Source of the DNA: JBDGYE01 sp039584255
GTDB taxonomy: Bacteria; Gemmatimonadota; Gemmatimonadetes; Palauibacterales; Palauibacteraceae
DNA length: 64,000 nt
NCBI GenBank assembly: GCA_039584255.1
Contig: JBDGYE010000002.1
Coordinates: forward strand, 1 to 64,000
Reading direction: 5' to 3'
The notes beneath the pieces are model-generated. The model was not told where the DNA came from. It searched no databases and was given only the letters and a program-made list of their open reading frames with translations. The translations under genes were made by a program, and so were the position numbers. Below, piece by piece: positions 25,401 through 33,256 of this stretch. The first letter of the stretch is position 1. The number at the start of each line of letters is the position of its first letter.

Positions 25401-26374
25401 TCACGTACCGGGAAGCACTCAACCGCGCGCTGACCGAGGAGATGGAGCGGGACGAGCGTGTCTTCGTGATCGGCGAGGAAGTCGGCGAGTACGACGGGGC
25501 CTACAAGGTCTCCAAGGGTCTGCTGGACCGCTTCGGCGAGTGGCGCGTTCGCGACACGCCGATCGCCGAGAACGGCTTTGCCGGCCTCGGTGTGGGTGCG
25601 GCCGTAGCCGGCCTGCGTCCGGTGGTGGAGTTCATGACCTGGAACTTCGCCCTGCTGGCCTACGACGCCATCGTGAACTCGGCGGCCAAGTTCTACTACA
25701 TGTCCGGCGGCCAGTACAACGTGCCGATCGTCTTCCGCGGGCCGGGCGGCTCCGCGCTCCAGCTCGCCGCGCAGCACTCACAGGTGCCGGATCCGTGGTA
25801 CGCCAACATCCCGGGTCTCAAGGTATGCACGCCGGCGACTCCGGCGGACGCGCTGGGCCTGCTCAAGACAGCCATCCGCGACGATGACCCCGTGGTCTTC
25901 ATCGAGGGCGAGCTCCTATACAACGTGAAGGGGGAAGTGCCGGAGGAAGAGCACTTCGTGCCGCTGGGGGTGGCCGACGTCAAGCGCTCCGGTGAGGACA
26001 TCACGATCGTCGCCCACTCGAAGATGGTCCACGTCGCCATGCAGGCGGCGGAAAGAGCGGCGACGGAGCTCGAGGTCGAGGCGGAAGTCGTGGACCTCCG
26101 CAGCCTGCGCCCGCTGGACGCGGATACGGTCGTCGCCTCGGTGCGCAAGACGAACCGGGCCGTGGTGGTCGAGGAGGGCTGGCCGGTGGCCGGGATCGGC
26201 GCTCAGATCGTGGACGACATCCAGCGCGAGGCGTTCGACGATCTCGATGCGCCCATCGCCAGGGTGTCGGGCCTCGACGTCCCGATGCACTACGCCCGGA
26301 GTCTCGAGAAGCTCATAGTGCCGAGTCCGGACGCCGTCCTGAGCGCGGTCAAGCACCTGTGTTACCTGGACTGA
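25391..26374 (+). CDS. pdhB: Pyruvate dehydrogenase E1 beta subunit
   Basis: 327 residues from a GTG start (MAVVTYREALNRAL). Conserved blocks are FVIGEEVGEYDGAYKVSKGL, RDTPIAENGFAGLGVGAA, the FMTWNFALLAYDAIVN stretch, and VVEEGWPVAGIGAQIV. It forms the alpha2-beta2 E1 with PdhA and binds the pyrophosphate side of the cofactor site. Starts within the end of pdhA and is followed 21 nt later by the E2 gene. Confidence 0.95.
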   Translation: MAVVTYREALNRALTEEMERDERVFVIGEEVGEYDGAYKVSKGLLDRFGEWRVRDTPIAENGFAGLGVGAAVAGLRPVVEFMTWNFALLAYDAIVNSAAKFYYMSGGQYNVPIVFRGPGGSALQLAAQHSQVPDPWYANIPGLKVCTPATPADALGLLKTAIRDDDPVVFIEGELLYNVKGEVPEEEHFVPLGVADVKRSGEDITIVAHSKMVHVAMQAAERAATELEVEAEVVDLRSLRPLDADTVVASVRKTNRAVVVEEGWPVAGIGAQIVDDIQREAFDDLDAPIARVSGLDVPMHYARSLEKLIVPSPDAVLSAVKHLCYLD

Positions 26375-26395
26375 CGACGCCGGGACAGGAGTGAA

Positions 26396-27769
26396 ATGGC
26401 AACGAAAGTCGTGATGGCCCAGCTCAGCCCCACCATGGAGGAGGGCAAGCTGGTCGAGTGGAAGGTCGAGGAAGGCGATCACGTCGAGACGAGTGATATC
26501 CTTGCCGAGATCGAGACCGACAAGGCCAACATGGACATCGAGGCCATGGGGGGTGGGGTGATCCGCAAGATCATCGTCCCCGAGGGCGCCACGGTTCCCG
26601 TCGGTTCGATCATCGGCATCATCGGTGAGGAGGACGAGGACATCTCGGCCCTCATCTCCGAAGCGGAAGCCGGAGCCCCGGAGCCCGCGGCGGCACCGGT
26701 GACGGACGACTCTTCCGCCGGGGCCGCCGCCGAGCCGCAACCGGAGGTCGCTGCGCCGTCCGCCGAGGCAGAGGAGCCTGCGCCCACGGCCGAGCCGGAG
26801 CCGGCTGCCGAGGCCATGGAGCGCCTTCTGAGACCGACGGCGCCGGTGGTGGCCCCAGGGCCTCAGCCGCGCCCGCTGCCCGCCGGGGCCCGGGTCAAGG
26901 TGTCGCCGGTGGCGCGTCGGATGGCGAGCGAGGCGGGGCTCAGCCTGCACGGTATCGCTGGCAGCGGGCCGGCCGGGCGCATAGTGAAACGAGACGTGGA
27001 GGCAGCCCTGCACGCCGGAGTTCCGGCCCCCGCGACGGCTCCGCCCGCGACCCCCGCGGCCCCGCTCGAGGTCGGCCCTCCGAGACTCGTCGACGAGACG
27101 CTCGAGCTGTCACAGATGCGGAAGGCGATCGCGAAGCGGCTCGCGCAGTCGATCGGGCCAGTGCCGCATTTCTTCCTCACCAGCGAGATCGACATGGGAC
27201 GGGCCCTGGACCTGCGGGCCGATCTCAACGCCCGCCTCGAGTCCGGGAAGGTCGGCGTCAATGATCTGCTGGTGAAGGTGACCGCCGAGGCCCTGGCCCG
27301 TCATCCGGAGATCAACTCGGCGTGGGCCGGCGATGCGATCCAGCGACGCGGCAGCGTCGACATCGGGATCGCGGTGGCGATTGAGGATGGTCTCATCACG
27401 CCGGTGCTCCGGAACGCCGACCGGAAGGGGCTGCTGCAGATCTCATTGGAAGCTGCCGAGCTCATCACCCGCGCGCGGGAGAGGCGGCTCCTGCCGGAGG
27501 AGTACCAGGGTGCCTCGTTCTCGATCAGCAACCTGGGCATGTTCGAGATCGACGAGTTCACCGCCATCATCAACCCGCCCGAGGCGGCGATACTGGCGGT
27601 GGGCAGCACAGTCGAGAAGCCCGTGGTGGTGGACGGGCAGATCGAGGTGCGGAGACGGATGCGCGTGACCATGTCGTGCGATCACCGGGTGATCGACGGT
27701 GCCACCGGAGCGCGCTTCCTCCAGACGCTCAAGGCGATGCTGGAGAACCCGCTCGAGATCGTGCTCTGA
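26396..27769 (+). CDS. pdhC: Pyruvate dehydrogenase E2 (dihydrolipoamide acetyltransferase)
   Basis: 457 residues in the order: one N-terminal lipoyl domain (lipoyl-lysine Lys43 in ETDKAN), a long Ala/Pro/Glu linker (about 85-160), a peripheral subunit-binding domain (VSPVARRMASEAGLSLHGI), a second Ala/Pro linker, and the catalytic domain ending with the active-site motif DHRVIDG (His430). The single lipoyl domain is substrate for LipA and LipB encoded in the same run. It forms the core of the complex and binds E1 and E3. Confidence 0.96.
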   Translation: MATKVVMAQLSPTMEEGKLVEWKVEEGDHVETSDILAEIETDKANMDIEAMGGGVIRKIIVPEGATVPVGSIIGIIGEEDEDISALISEAEAGAPEPAAAPVTDDSSAGAAAEPQPEVAAPSAEAEEPAPTAEPEPAAEAMERLLRPTAPVVAPGPQPRPLPAGARVKVSPVARRMASEAGLSLHGIAGSGPAGRIVKRDVEAALHAGVPAPATAPPATPAAPLEVGPPRLVDETLELSQMRKAIAKRLAQSIGPVPHFFLTSEIDMGRALDLRADLNARLESGKVGVNDLLVKVTAEALARHPEINSAWAGDAIQRRGSVDIGIAVAIEDGLITPVLRNADRKGLLQISLEAAELITRARERRLLPEEYQGASFSISNLGMFEIDEFTAIINPPEAAILAVGSTVEKPVVVDGQIEVRRRMRVTMSCDHRVIDGATGARFLQTLKAMLENPLEIVL

Positions 27770-27850
27770 GGCGAATCAAAGGGCCGCAGCAGAGGCAGCT
27801 CCGTCTTCGACGGGCACAGCCCAGTGGCCAGCGACCTGTGAGGCTTTCCG

Positions 27851-29260
27851 ATGGCTGATGTGTTCGATGTCGCGGTAATTGGAGCCGGCCCCGGCGGCTA
27901 CGTGTGTGCGATCCGGGCGGCCCAGCTGGGCCTGAAGACGGCTTGCGTGGAGAGCTTTTCCTACGAGGGCGGGCTCGGCGGAACGTGCCTCAACTGGGGC
28001 TGCATTCCCGCGAAGGCCCTGCTGGAGAGCGGGGCTCTGGCGCAGAATCTCAAGTCCCACGGCGAGGAAATGGGCGTTCGGCCGGTGCATGTCGAGTACG
28101 ACATGAACGCGGCGATCGACCGAAGCCGCTTCATCAGCGAGAAGCTGAGCGGCGGAGTCCGGTTCCTGTTCAAGAAGAACGGCGTCGAGCTGTTCGAGGG
28201 ACGAGGGAAACTCGCCGGGAACGGGAAGGTCGAGGTCTCTCCACCGGAGGGCGATACGGTGACGGTGGAGGCGAAGAACGTCGTCGTGGCTACAGGCGCC
28301 GTGATGAAGTCGTTCCCCGGCTTCGAGATCGACGGCGAGAAGGTGATCGGCAGCCGCGAGGCGCTGGCGCTGCGGCACCTGCCGAGCCGCATGGTCGTGG
28401 TCGGCGGCGGCTACGTGGGGGTCGAGTTCGCCGACGTCTTCAGCGCCTTCGGCGTCGACGTCACCGTGGTCGAGATGCTGGAGACGCTGGTTCCCCTGGC
28501 CGATCCGGAGATCGGGAAGACGCTCGCCCGCTCGTTCAAGAAGCGGGGAATGACCGTCAAGACCGGCACTACGGTGAAGAGCATCGACCGGGATGCGAGT
28601 CCGATGGTGCTCACCGTCGAGACGGCTAGTGGCGACGAGCAGACCGAGACCGACGTCCTCCTGATGGCCGTCGGCAGGCAGCCCGTAACGGAGGAACTCG
28701 GGCTGGAGGATCTGGGAGTCGAGATGAACGGTCCCTGGATCAAGATCGACGAGTGGTGCGAAACGAACGTTCCGGGTGTCTACGCCGTCGGCGACGTGGC
28801 CGGCGAGCCGATGCTGGCCCACAAAGGCTCCCACGAGGGGATCGTGGCGGCGGAGCGGATCGCCGGGGTGGCTCAGCACCCTATGAAGTACGACAACATT
28901 CCCAGCGTCGGATACTGCCACCCCGAGGTGGCAATCGTGGGATTGAGCGAGCCGGAGGCGCAGGAGGCCGGGTACGAGGTAACCGTGGGGAAGTACCCGC
29001 TGACGGCACACGGGCGGGCGCTCACGGCAGCCCACAACGAGGGCTTCGTCAAGATCGTGGCGGACGCGAACTACGGCGAGGTGCTAGGCGTCCACATGAT
29101 CGGTCACAACGTCAGCGAGCTGATCGCAGAGGCCGGCATGGCGCGCGCTCTGGAGTCGACGGTCGAGGAGATCGCGGCGCACGCGCACGCGCATCCCAGC
29201 ATGGCGGAGGCCGTTATGGAGGCGGCACAGGCGGCCCTGGGCAGGGCGATTCACATCTAG
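27851..29260 (+). CDS. lpdA: Dihydrolipoamide dehydrogenase (E3)
   Basis: 469 residues. FAD-binding GAGPGGYVCAIRAAQLG near the N-terminus; redox-active disulfide GGTCLNWGCIPAKALL with Cys46 and Cys51; NAD-binding VVGGGYVGVEFADVF; second FAD segment GVYAVGDVAG; and the C-terminal catalytic pair HPSMAE (His448, Glu453). The usual valine before the second cysteine is Trp (NWGC), a modest departure. It reoxidises the lipoyl arm of E2 and makes NADH. 81 nt separate it from pdhC, with a weak ribosome site. Confidence 0.95.
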   Translation: MADVFDVAVIGAGPGGYVCAIRAAQLGLKTACVESFSYEGGLGGTCLNWGCIPAKALLESGALAQNLKSHGEEMGVRPVHVEYDMNAAIDRSRFISEKLSGGVRFLFKKNGVELFEGRGKLAGNGKVEVSPPEGDTVTVEAKNVVVATGAVMKSFPGFEIDGEKVIGSREALALRHLPSRMVVVGGGYVGVEFADVFSAFGVDVTVVEMLETLVPLADPEIGKTLARSFKKRGMTVKTGTTVKSIDRDASPMVLTVETASGDEQTETDVLLMAVGRQPVTEELGLEDLGVEMNGPWIKIDEWCETNVPGVYAVGDVAGEPMLAHKGSHEGIVAAERIAGVAQHPMKYDNIPSVGYCHPEVAIVGLSEPEAQEAGYEVTVGKYPLTAHGRALTAAHNEGFVKIVADANYGEVLGVHMIGHNVSELIAEAGMARALESTVEEIAAHAHAHPSMAEAVMEAAQAALGRAIHI

Positions 29261-29383
29261 GCGAATGCGAGGCAGGTCACCGCCGTCGCCTGGTTCTCAA
29301 CCGGGATGGCTAGCGGTCGTTCCCTCCGCGCTTGGCCCTCGCTTCGCTGCGAAATCGCGGATGGGCCGACCGCGATTTGAAGT

Positions 29384-30154
29384 ATGACTAACACGATTCA
29401 CATGGTGCCGGTCGAGGGACGCGTGCCGTACCGCGAAGGGCTCGAGTGGCAGCGCGAGCTGGCGCGGGCCAGGATCGAAGGGCGGCTCCACGCCGACTTC
29501 GTGCTTCTGCTGGAGCACGAGCCTGTCCTCACCCTTGGGCGTGGCTCCCGCCTCGAGAACGTCGTGGCCAATCCAGATCTCCTGTCAGCTGCCGGCGTGG
29601 AGGCAGTCGAGGTGGAGCGCGGCGGCGATGTCACCTACCACGGTCCGGGCCAGATCGTCGGCTATCCCATCCTCGACCTCGGTCGTTACCGCCGTGACCT
29701 TCACTGGTACCTGCGCCAGCTCGAGGAAGTGATCATCGTCGCGCTCTCGGAGCTGGGCATCGGCGCCTTCCGGGTTACCGACTACACGGGCGTCTGGGTA
29801 GGAGACGAGGAGAGAAGGCTCCACGTGGACCGAGCGGCGGGGCGGATCCGAAAGATCGCCTCGATCGGCGTTCACGTCAGCCACTGGGTGACCTGGCACG
29901 GCTTCGCCCTGAACGTCACGCGCGAGCCCCTCCGCAACTTCGGCCTCATCGTTCCCTGCGGCATCGATGATGTCCGGATGACGAGCCTCGAGGCGGAGGG
30001 TTGTCAGGTCGATGATATCGTTTTGAAGGCCGCGCTCGCGTATGGCTTCGTGCGCGCATTCGAGGCCCAGGTCAGGATCGTCGATCCGATCGCCCCCGGT
30101 GATACGCCGGAGCTCGCAGACGCCGCCGCCAACCCGGAGGCTGGCCCCCGATGA
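29384..30154 (+). CDS. lipB: Octanoyl-(acyl-carrier-protein) protein N-octanoyltransferase
   Basis: 256 residues. LipB blocks are visible: LEHEPVLTLGRG, RGGDVTYHGPGQIVGYPI, the catalytic lysine in KIASIGVHVSHWVTWHGFALN (Lys157), and the catalytic cysteine in LIVPCGI (Cys192). It moves octanoate from acyl carrier protein to the lipoyl lysine, the step before LipA. The last codons overlap sdaAB (ATGA at 30151-30154). A downstream ATG at 29402 is an alternative start; both leave the catalytic domain whole. Confidence 0.94.
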   Translation: MTNTIHMVPVEGRVPYREGLEWQRELARARIEGRLHADFVLLLEHEPVLTLGRGSRLENVVANPDLLSAAGVEAVEVERGGDVTYHGPGQIVGYPILDLGRYRRDLHWYLRQLEEVIIVALSELGIGAFRVTDYTGVWVGDEERRLHVDRAAGRIRKIASIGVHVSHWVTWHGFALNVTREPLRNFGLIVPCGIDDVRMTSLEAEGCQVDDIVLKAALAYGFVRAFEAQVRIVDPIAPGDTPELADAAANPEAGPR

Positions 30155-30819
30155 CGACGCTATTCGACATCCTCGGGCCGAAGATGGTGGGCCCGTCCAG
30201 CTCCCACACGGCGGGCGCCTGCCGCCTCGGGTACGTCGTTCAGGCGATTCTGGGCGGCACCCCGGAGCGGGCCGAGGTAGGACTGCACGGAAGCTTCGCC
30301 ATGACCGGCGAGGGACACGGCACCCGGCGTGCCATCGTCGGGGGGCTGCTGGGCTATCTGCCCGACGACGTCCGCCTGCGCGACAGCTTCGAGTACGCCG
30401 ACGCCGCGAGCCTCGTCTACACCTTCGGCACGGTGGATCTGGGAGAGGAGGCTCACCCCAACTCCGCTGTGTTCAGGGTGCGATGGGGGGACGACTCGAT
30501 ATCCGTGGAGGGCTGCTCCATAGGCGGCGGCAGGATCCGGATCACCGAGATCGACGGCTTCACGGTCGACCTGTCGGGGTCGCTTCCCACGATCGTGGTC
30601 GCCGCCGACGATGTGCCGGGAACCGTGGCCGAGATCACAGGGATGATTGCTGGAAGCGGCCGGAACCTGGCCAAGATCCGAGTCGATCGGACGGGCCGGG
30701 GCGAGAAGGCGCTCATGACGATAGAGACGGACCAGGAAGTCCCGCCGGAGCTGCTGGAGGCGCTGGAGGGCCAGACCTGGGTGCACTGGATCCACAACGT
30801 TCACCGGCTCAACGCCTGA
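30151..30819 (+). CDS. sdaAB: L-serine dehydratase, iron-sulfur-dependent, beta subunit
   Basis: 222 residues with the beta-subunit opening DILGPKMVGPSSSHTAGACRLG and a C-terminal ACT domain (about 150-222: TIVVAADDVPGTVAEITGMIAGSGRNLAKIRV), which binds serine or a related ligand in Bacillus-type two-subunit enzymes. With the alpha subunit it converts L-serine to pyruvate and ammonia. Start overlaps the end of lipB; the alpha gene follows 15 nt later. Confidence 0.94.
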   Translation: MTTLFDILGPKMVGPSSSHTAGACRLGYVVQAILGGTPERAEVGLHGSFAMTGEGHGTRRAIVGGLLGYLPDDVRLRDSFEYADAASLVYTFGTVDLGEEAHPNSAVFRVRWGDDSISVEGCSIGGGRIRITEIDGFTVDLSGSLPTIVVAADDVPGTVAEITGMIAGSGRNLAKIRVDRTGRGEKALMTIETDQEVPPELLEALEGQTWVHWIHNVHRLNA

Positions 30820-30834
30820 GCGGAGTCCCGAACC

Positions 30835-31761
30835 ATGTTCCGATCCATATCCGATTGGCTCGCGTTCGCCGAGCGCGAGGGAATCGACCTCGCCGAGGCG
30901 GTGCTGCACCGCGAGGTGAAGGAGACCGATGCCGATCACGAGCAGGTGCGCCGCAGGATTGTGGAGGCGCTGGAGGTCATGCGGAGGGCGGTCGAGGACG
31001 GGCTGGGATCGGACGAAGAGAGCCCCTCGGGAATGACCGGCGGCCGCGCGCGCAGGCTGGCCGAGGATGGGACGCGCCTGGTGAGCGATGACTTCACGCT
31101 CCTGCTCGCCCGGGCGATCGCGACGCTCGAGGTGAACGCCCGCATGGGGCTGATCATGGCAACGCCGACCGCCGGAGCGGCGGGCGTCGTGCCAGCCGTC
31201 CTTCTCACCCTCCAGGAGAGCCGGGGGTGGGACGAGGAGCGGCTGGTGGAAGCGATGCTCGTGGCCGGAGGCGTCGGCGCGGTGATCGCGGAGCGGGCCT
31301 CGATAGCGGGCGCGGGCGGAGGATGCCAGGCAGAAACGGGAAGTGCGGCCGCCATGGCTGCTGCCGCCGTGACGTGGCTGGAAGGCGGTACCGCGGAGCA
31401 GCTCGGACAGGCGATCGCTCTCACGCTGCAGGGGATGCTCGGCCTGATCTGCGACCCCGTCGCCGGCCTGGTCGAGATCCCGTGCGCCTACCGGAACGCC
31501 TCGGCGGCGGTGCATGCGGTGGCGTCCGCGGAGATGGCGCTCGCCGGCCTCGACTTTCCGATCCCTGCGGACGAGGTCATCGACGTGATGGGAGAGGTGG
31601 GCCGGAGGATGGATGTTCGGTTTCGCGAGACGGCGCTTGGCGGCCTGGCCGCGACCCCCGCGGGCAGGGAGATTGCCGAGCGCGCGGGGATGACCGAGCT
31701 TGTTCAACTCCAGCGGAAGGGCGGGCGAGGCGAAGGCTCGGCCCGGTTCGGACCGTCGTGA
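30835..31761 (+). CDS. sdaAA: L-serine dehydratase, iron-sulfur-dependent, alpha subunit
   Basis: 308 residues. Cluster-binding cysteines appear in GAGGGCQAETGSA and in LICDPVAGLVEIPCAYRN, the hallmark of the 4Fe-4S serine dehydratase catalytic chain. MATPTAGAAGVVPAV is the other conserved block. It carries the substrate-binding cluster and works with SdaAB. Pyruvate made here is the direct substrate of the PDH complex encoded immediately upstream, which makes functional coupling likely. The gene ends 30 nt before a tiny membrane-protein ORF. Confidence 0.94.
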   Translation: MFRSISDWLAFAEREGIDLAEAVLHREVKETDADHEQVRRRIVEALEVMRRAVEDGLGSDEESPSGMTGGRARRLAEDGTRLVSDDFTLLLARAIATLEVNARMGLIMATPTAGAAGVVPAVLLTLQESRGWDEERLVEAMLVAGGVGAVIAERASIAGAGGGCQAETGSAAAMAAAAVTWLEGGTAEQLGQAIALTLQGMLGLICDPVAGLVEIPCAYRNASAAVHAVASAEMALAGLDFPIPADEVIDVMGEVGRRMDVRFRETALGGLAATPAGREIAERAGMTELVQLQRKGGRGEGSARFGPS

Positions 31762-31791
31762 TCCGAGCCCCCGTCAGAGAGAGGTAATGGG

Positions 31792-31941
31792 ATGGTTCTG
31801 GTGATACTGCTTGCGGTGGCGATCGCGGTGGGGGCCGTGCTGGGAGTGGTCGCGAAGATGTCGGCGAAGGAGATCCTGGCCCAGTGCGCGGTGATGTGCG
31901 CCGCAGTGCTGCTCTTCTACTCCCTGGTCGTCCTCGTCTGA
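31792..31941 (+). CDS. Tiny two-helix membrane protein
   Basis: 49 residues, preceded by AGAGAGAGG (31776-31784) at good spacing. The sequence is almost wholly hydrophobic, with two predicted TM helices (about 2-21 and 30-49) joined by a short KMSAKE loop; it has two cysteines. It follows sdaAA on the same strand after 30 nt and ends 16 nt from the convergent thioesterase gene. I recognise no family. The ribosome site, the uninterrupted hydrophobic pattern and the lack of any other use for this gap support it as real. Confidence 0.5.
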   Translation: MVLVILLAVAIAVGAVLGVVAKMSAKEILAQCAVMCAAVLLFYSLVVLV

Positions 31942-31957
31942 ATCCTCCGGCACGCTC

Positions 31958-32500
31958 CTAGAGCCGGCGCTGGCGACGGCTGGCCGCCAGCTGGAGCCGT
32001 GCCGCTCGCCGCTCGTCGGCGTCCCTGTGCCGTCGGTACTCTTCCTGTGAGTCGATCTGCAAGCGCGGAACGGGCGTCGGTCTGCCTTCCTCGTCGATCG
32101 CGACCATCGTGACATAGCAGGAGTTCGTGTGCCGGCTCTCCTCACCGTGGACGGACTCCGCCTCCACCCGCACGCCGATCTCCATCGATGTCCGGCCTAC
32201 GGTGTTCACCGAAGCGCGCAGCGTGACCACCTCGCCGATCTGGATGGGCGAGCGGAAGTCGACCTGGTCGAAGCTCGCGGTCACGGTCGGCCTTCCGCAG
32301 TGACGGGCGGCGCACACGTAGGCAATCCGGTCCACCGCGGCCAGAATCACGCCGCCGAAGACGTTGCCCATGAGGTTCACGTCCTGGGGCGACATCAGGT
32401 TCGTCATCGTGACCTGCGAGTGGCTTACGCTGCATGCCTTGTCGAGGCCGGATCCGACTACCACAGGCAGCTCGGGAGATGTCTCTTGCATCGGCTTCAA
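31958..32500 (-). CDS. Acyl-CoA thioesterase, YciA-like hotdog fold
   Basis: 180 residues with a single hotdog domain. The block MTNLMSPQDVNLMGNVFGGVILAAVDRIAYVCAARH is the YciA/BACH-type active-site helix and its preceding loop (Asn-x-x-Gly-x-x-x-Gly-Gly). TASFDQVDFRSPIQIGEVV is the second conserved strand pair. The last 30 residues are Arg-rich. Cytoplasmic hydrolysis of acyl-CoA is expected; chain-length preference is unknown. Its start overlaps the stop of the upstream membrane-protein gene by 4 nt. A second in-frame ATG three codons in could be used. Confidence 0.85.
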   Translation of the reverse strand: MKPMQETSPELPVVVGSGLDKACSVSHSQVTMTNLMSPQDVNLMGNVFGGVILAAVDRIAYVCAARHCGRPTVTASFDQVDFRSPIQIGEVVTLRASVNTVGRTSMEIGVRVEAESVHGEESRHTNSCYVTMVAIDEEGRPTPVPRLQIDSQEEYRRHRDADERRAARLQLAASRRQRRL

Positions 32501-32964
32501 CCCTGCTCGGAGGATGTGGGCGCGGCCGTCTCTGTCCCCCCCGGCAAGTCATCGGCGTGCACGATCTTGCCGCCGCGGAAGGCTGAGAACCCGATGAGCG
32601 CCGCCGCGAGCGCGCCCAGGAGCAGCACGAAGCGGCGCAGGCGCCGGTCCTTCCGCTGGAACATGGCGAAGCCGGCGAAGATCCCGCAGGTGACGAGCGT
32701 CAAGGCCGCCCAGGTAGCCCACGTCCGGTGGTCCTGTACGATGGAGGGCTCGACGAAGGTTCGCGCCGAGACGTCGTCGGCGGCCGAGATACCGGTGATG
32801 TAGCTCGGGATGGCGCTCACCGCCGCCAGCAGCAGAGACAGGAGCCCATACCGCTCCAGCTCCTCCCGGCGGGCAATCCACCCGGCAATGCCCACCGCCA
32901 CACCGGCGATCGAGAGCACGATCGCGAACGGATGCGTGATCAGGTGCAGATACTCCCAGCTCAC
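32497..32964 (-). CDS. DUF2231-like four-helix membrane protein
   Basis: 155 residues with four predicted TM helices (about 8-30, 40-60, 82-103, 110-130). The HPFAIVLSIAGVAVGIAGW opening and the closing GFSAFRGGKIVHAD match the general pattern of DUF2231 proteins, which have an early HP motif and a GG..V.H end and are often linked to electron-transfer or haem proteins. The C-terminal tail is polar and short. Co-transcribed with the thioesterase. Assignment is by pattern only. Confidence 0.6.
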   Translation of the reverse strand: MSWEYLHLITHPFAIVLSIAGVAVGIAGWIARREELERYGLLSLLLAAVSAIPSYITGISAADDVSARTFVEPSIVQDHRTWATWAALTLVTCGIFAGFAMFQRKDRRLRRFVLLLGALAAALIGFSAFRGGKIVHADDLPGGTETAAPTSSEQG

Positions 32965-33086
32965 GAATGCCTCCTGACACCTCTATCGTCACGACGTGGA
33001 GTCCGCACCCACGCCGTACCTTGCGCCGCCAAGATACCCGGTTCCGAGCCTCCCCACGCAAGGGGAACAGCAAGCACGCCGGAGGG

Positions 33087-33114
33087 TTGACAGGGACGAT
33101 GGGTCTCTTAGAAT
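33087..33114 (+). promoter_or_regulatory. Strong sigma-70 promoter for tRNA-Glu
   Basis: TTGACA (33087-33092), 16-nt spacer, TAGAAT (33109-33114). The predicted start is near 33121, about 9 nt before the mature tRNA. This is the clearest consensus promoter in the window. Confidence 0.8.
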
Positions 33115-33129
33115 AGGGGCCCTTGCAGG

Positions 33130-33202
33130 GCCCCCTTCGTCTAGTGGCCAAGGATACCTGGTTCTCAGCCAGGAGACAGGGGTTCGATTCCCCTAGGGGG
33201 TA
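33130..33202 (+). tRNA. tRNA-Glu(CTC)
   Basis: 73 nt folding into a full cloverleaf. The acceptor stem GCCCCCT pairs with AGGGGGT (33195-33201) with a G-U first pair, and the discriminator is A202 (33202). Anticodon stem CCTGG/CCAGG (33157-33161 and 33169-33173) encloses the loop TTCTCAG with anticodon CTC at 33164-33166. The T arm is CAGGGGTTCGATTCCCCT-like. No CCA is encoded. A consensus promoter lies directly upstream. Confidence 0.95.
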
Positions 33203-33256
33203 TCAGGCGGGCGTTCCGGGAGTGTCGGGACGCCCGACCGACCGAGCTTCTCACCC

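Noticed and set aside
33087..33256. Second tRNA or an RNA gene next to tRNA-Glu
   Set aside because: Only one cloverleaf could be drawn. The remaining bases hold the promoter and a short trailer.
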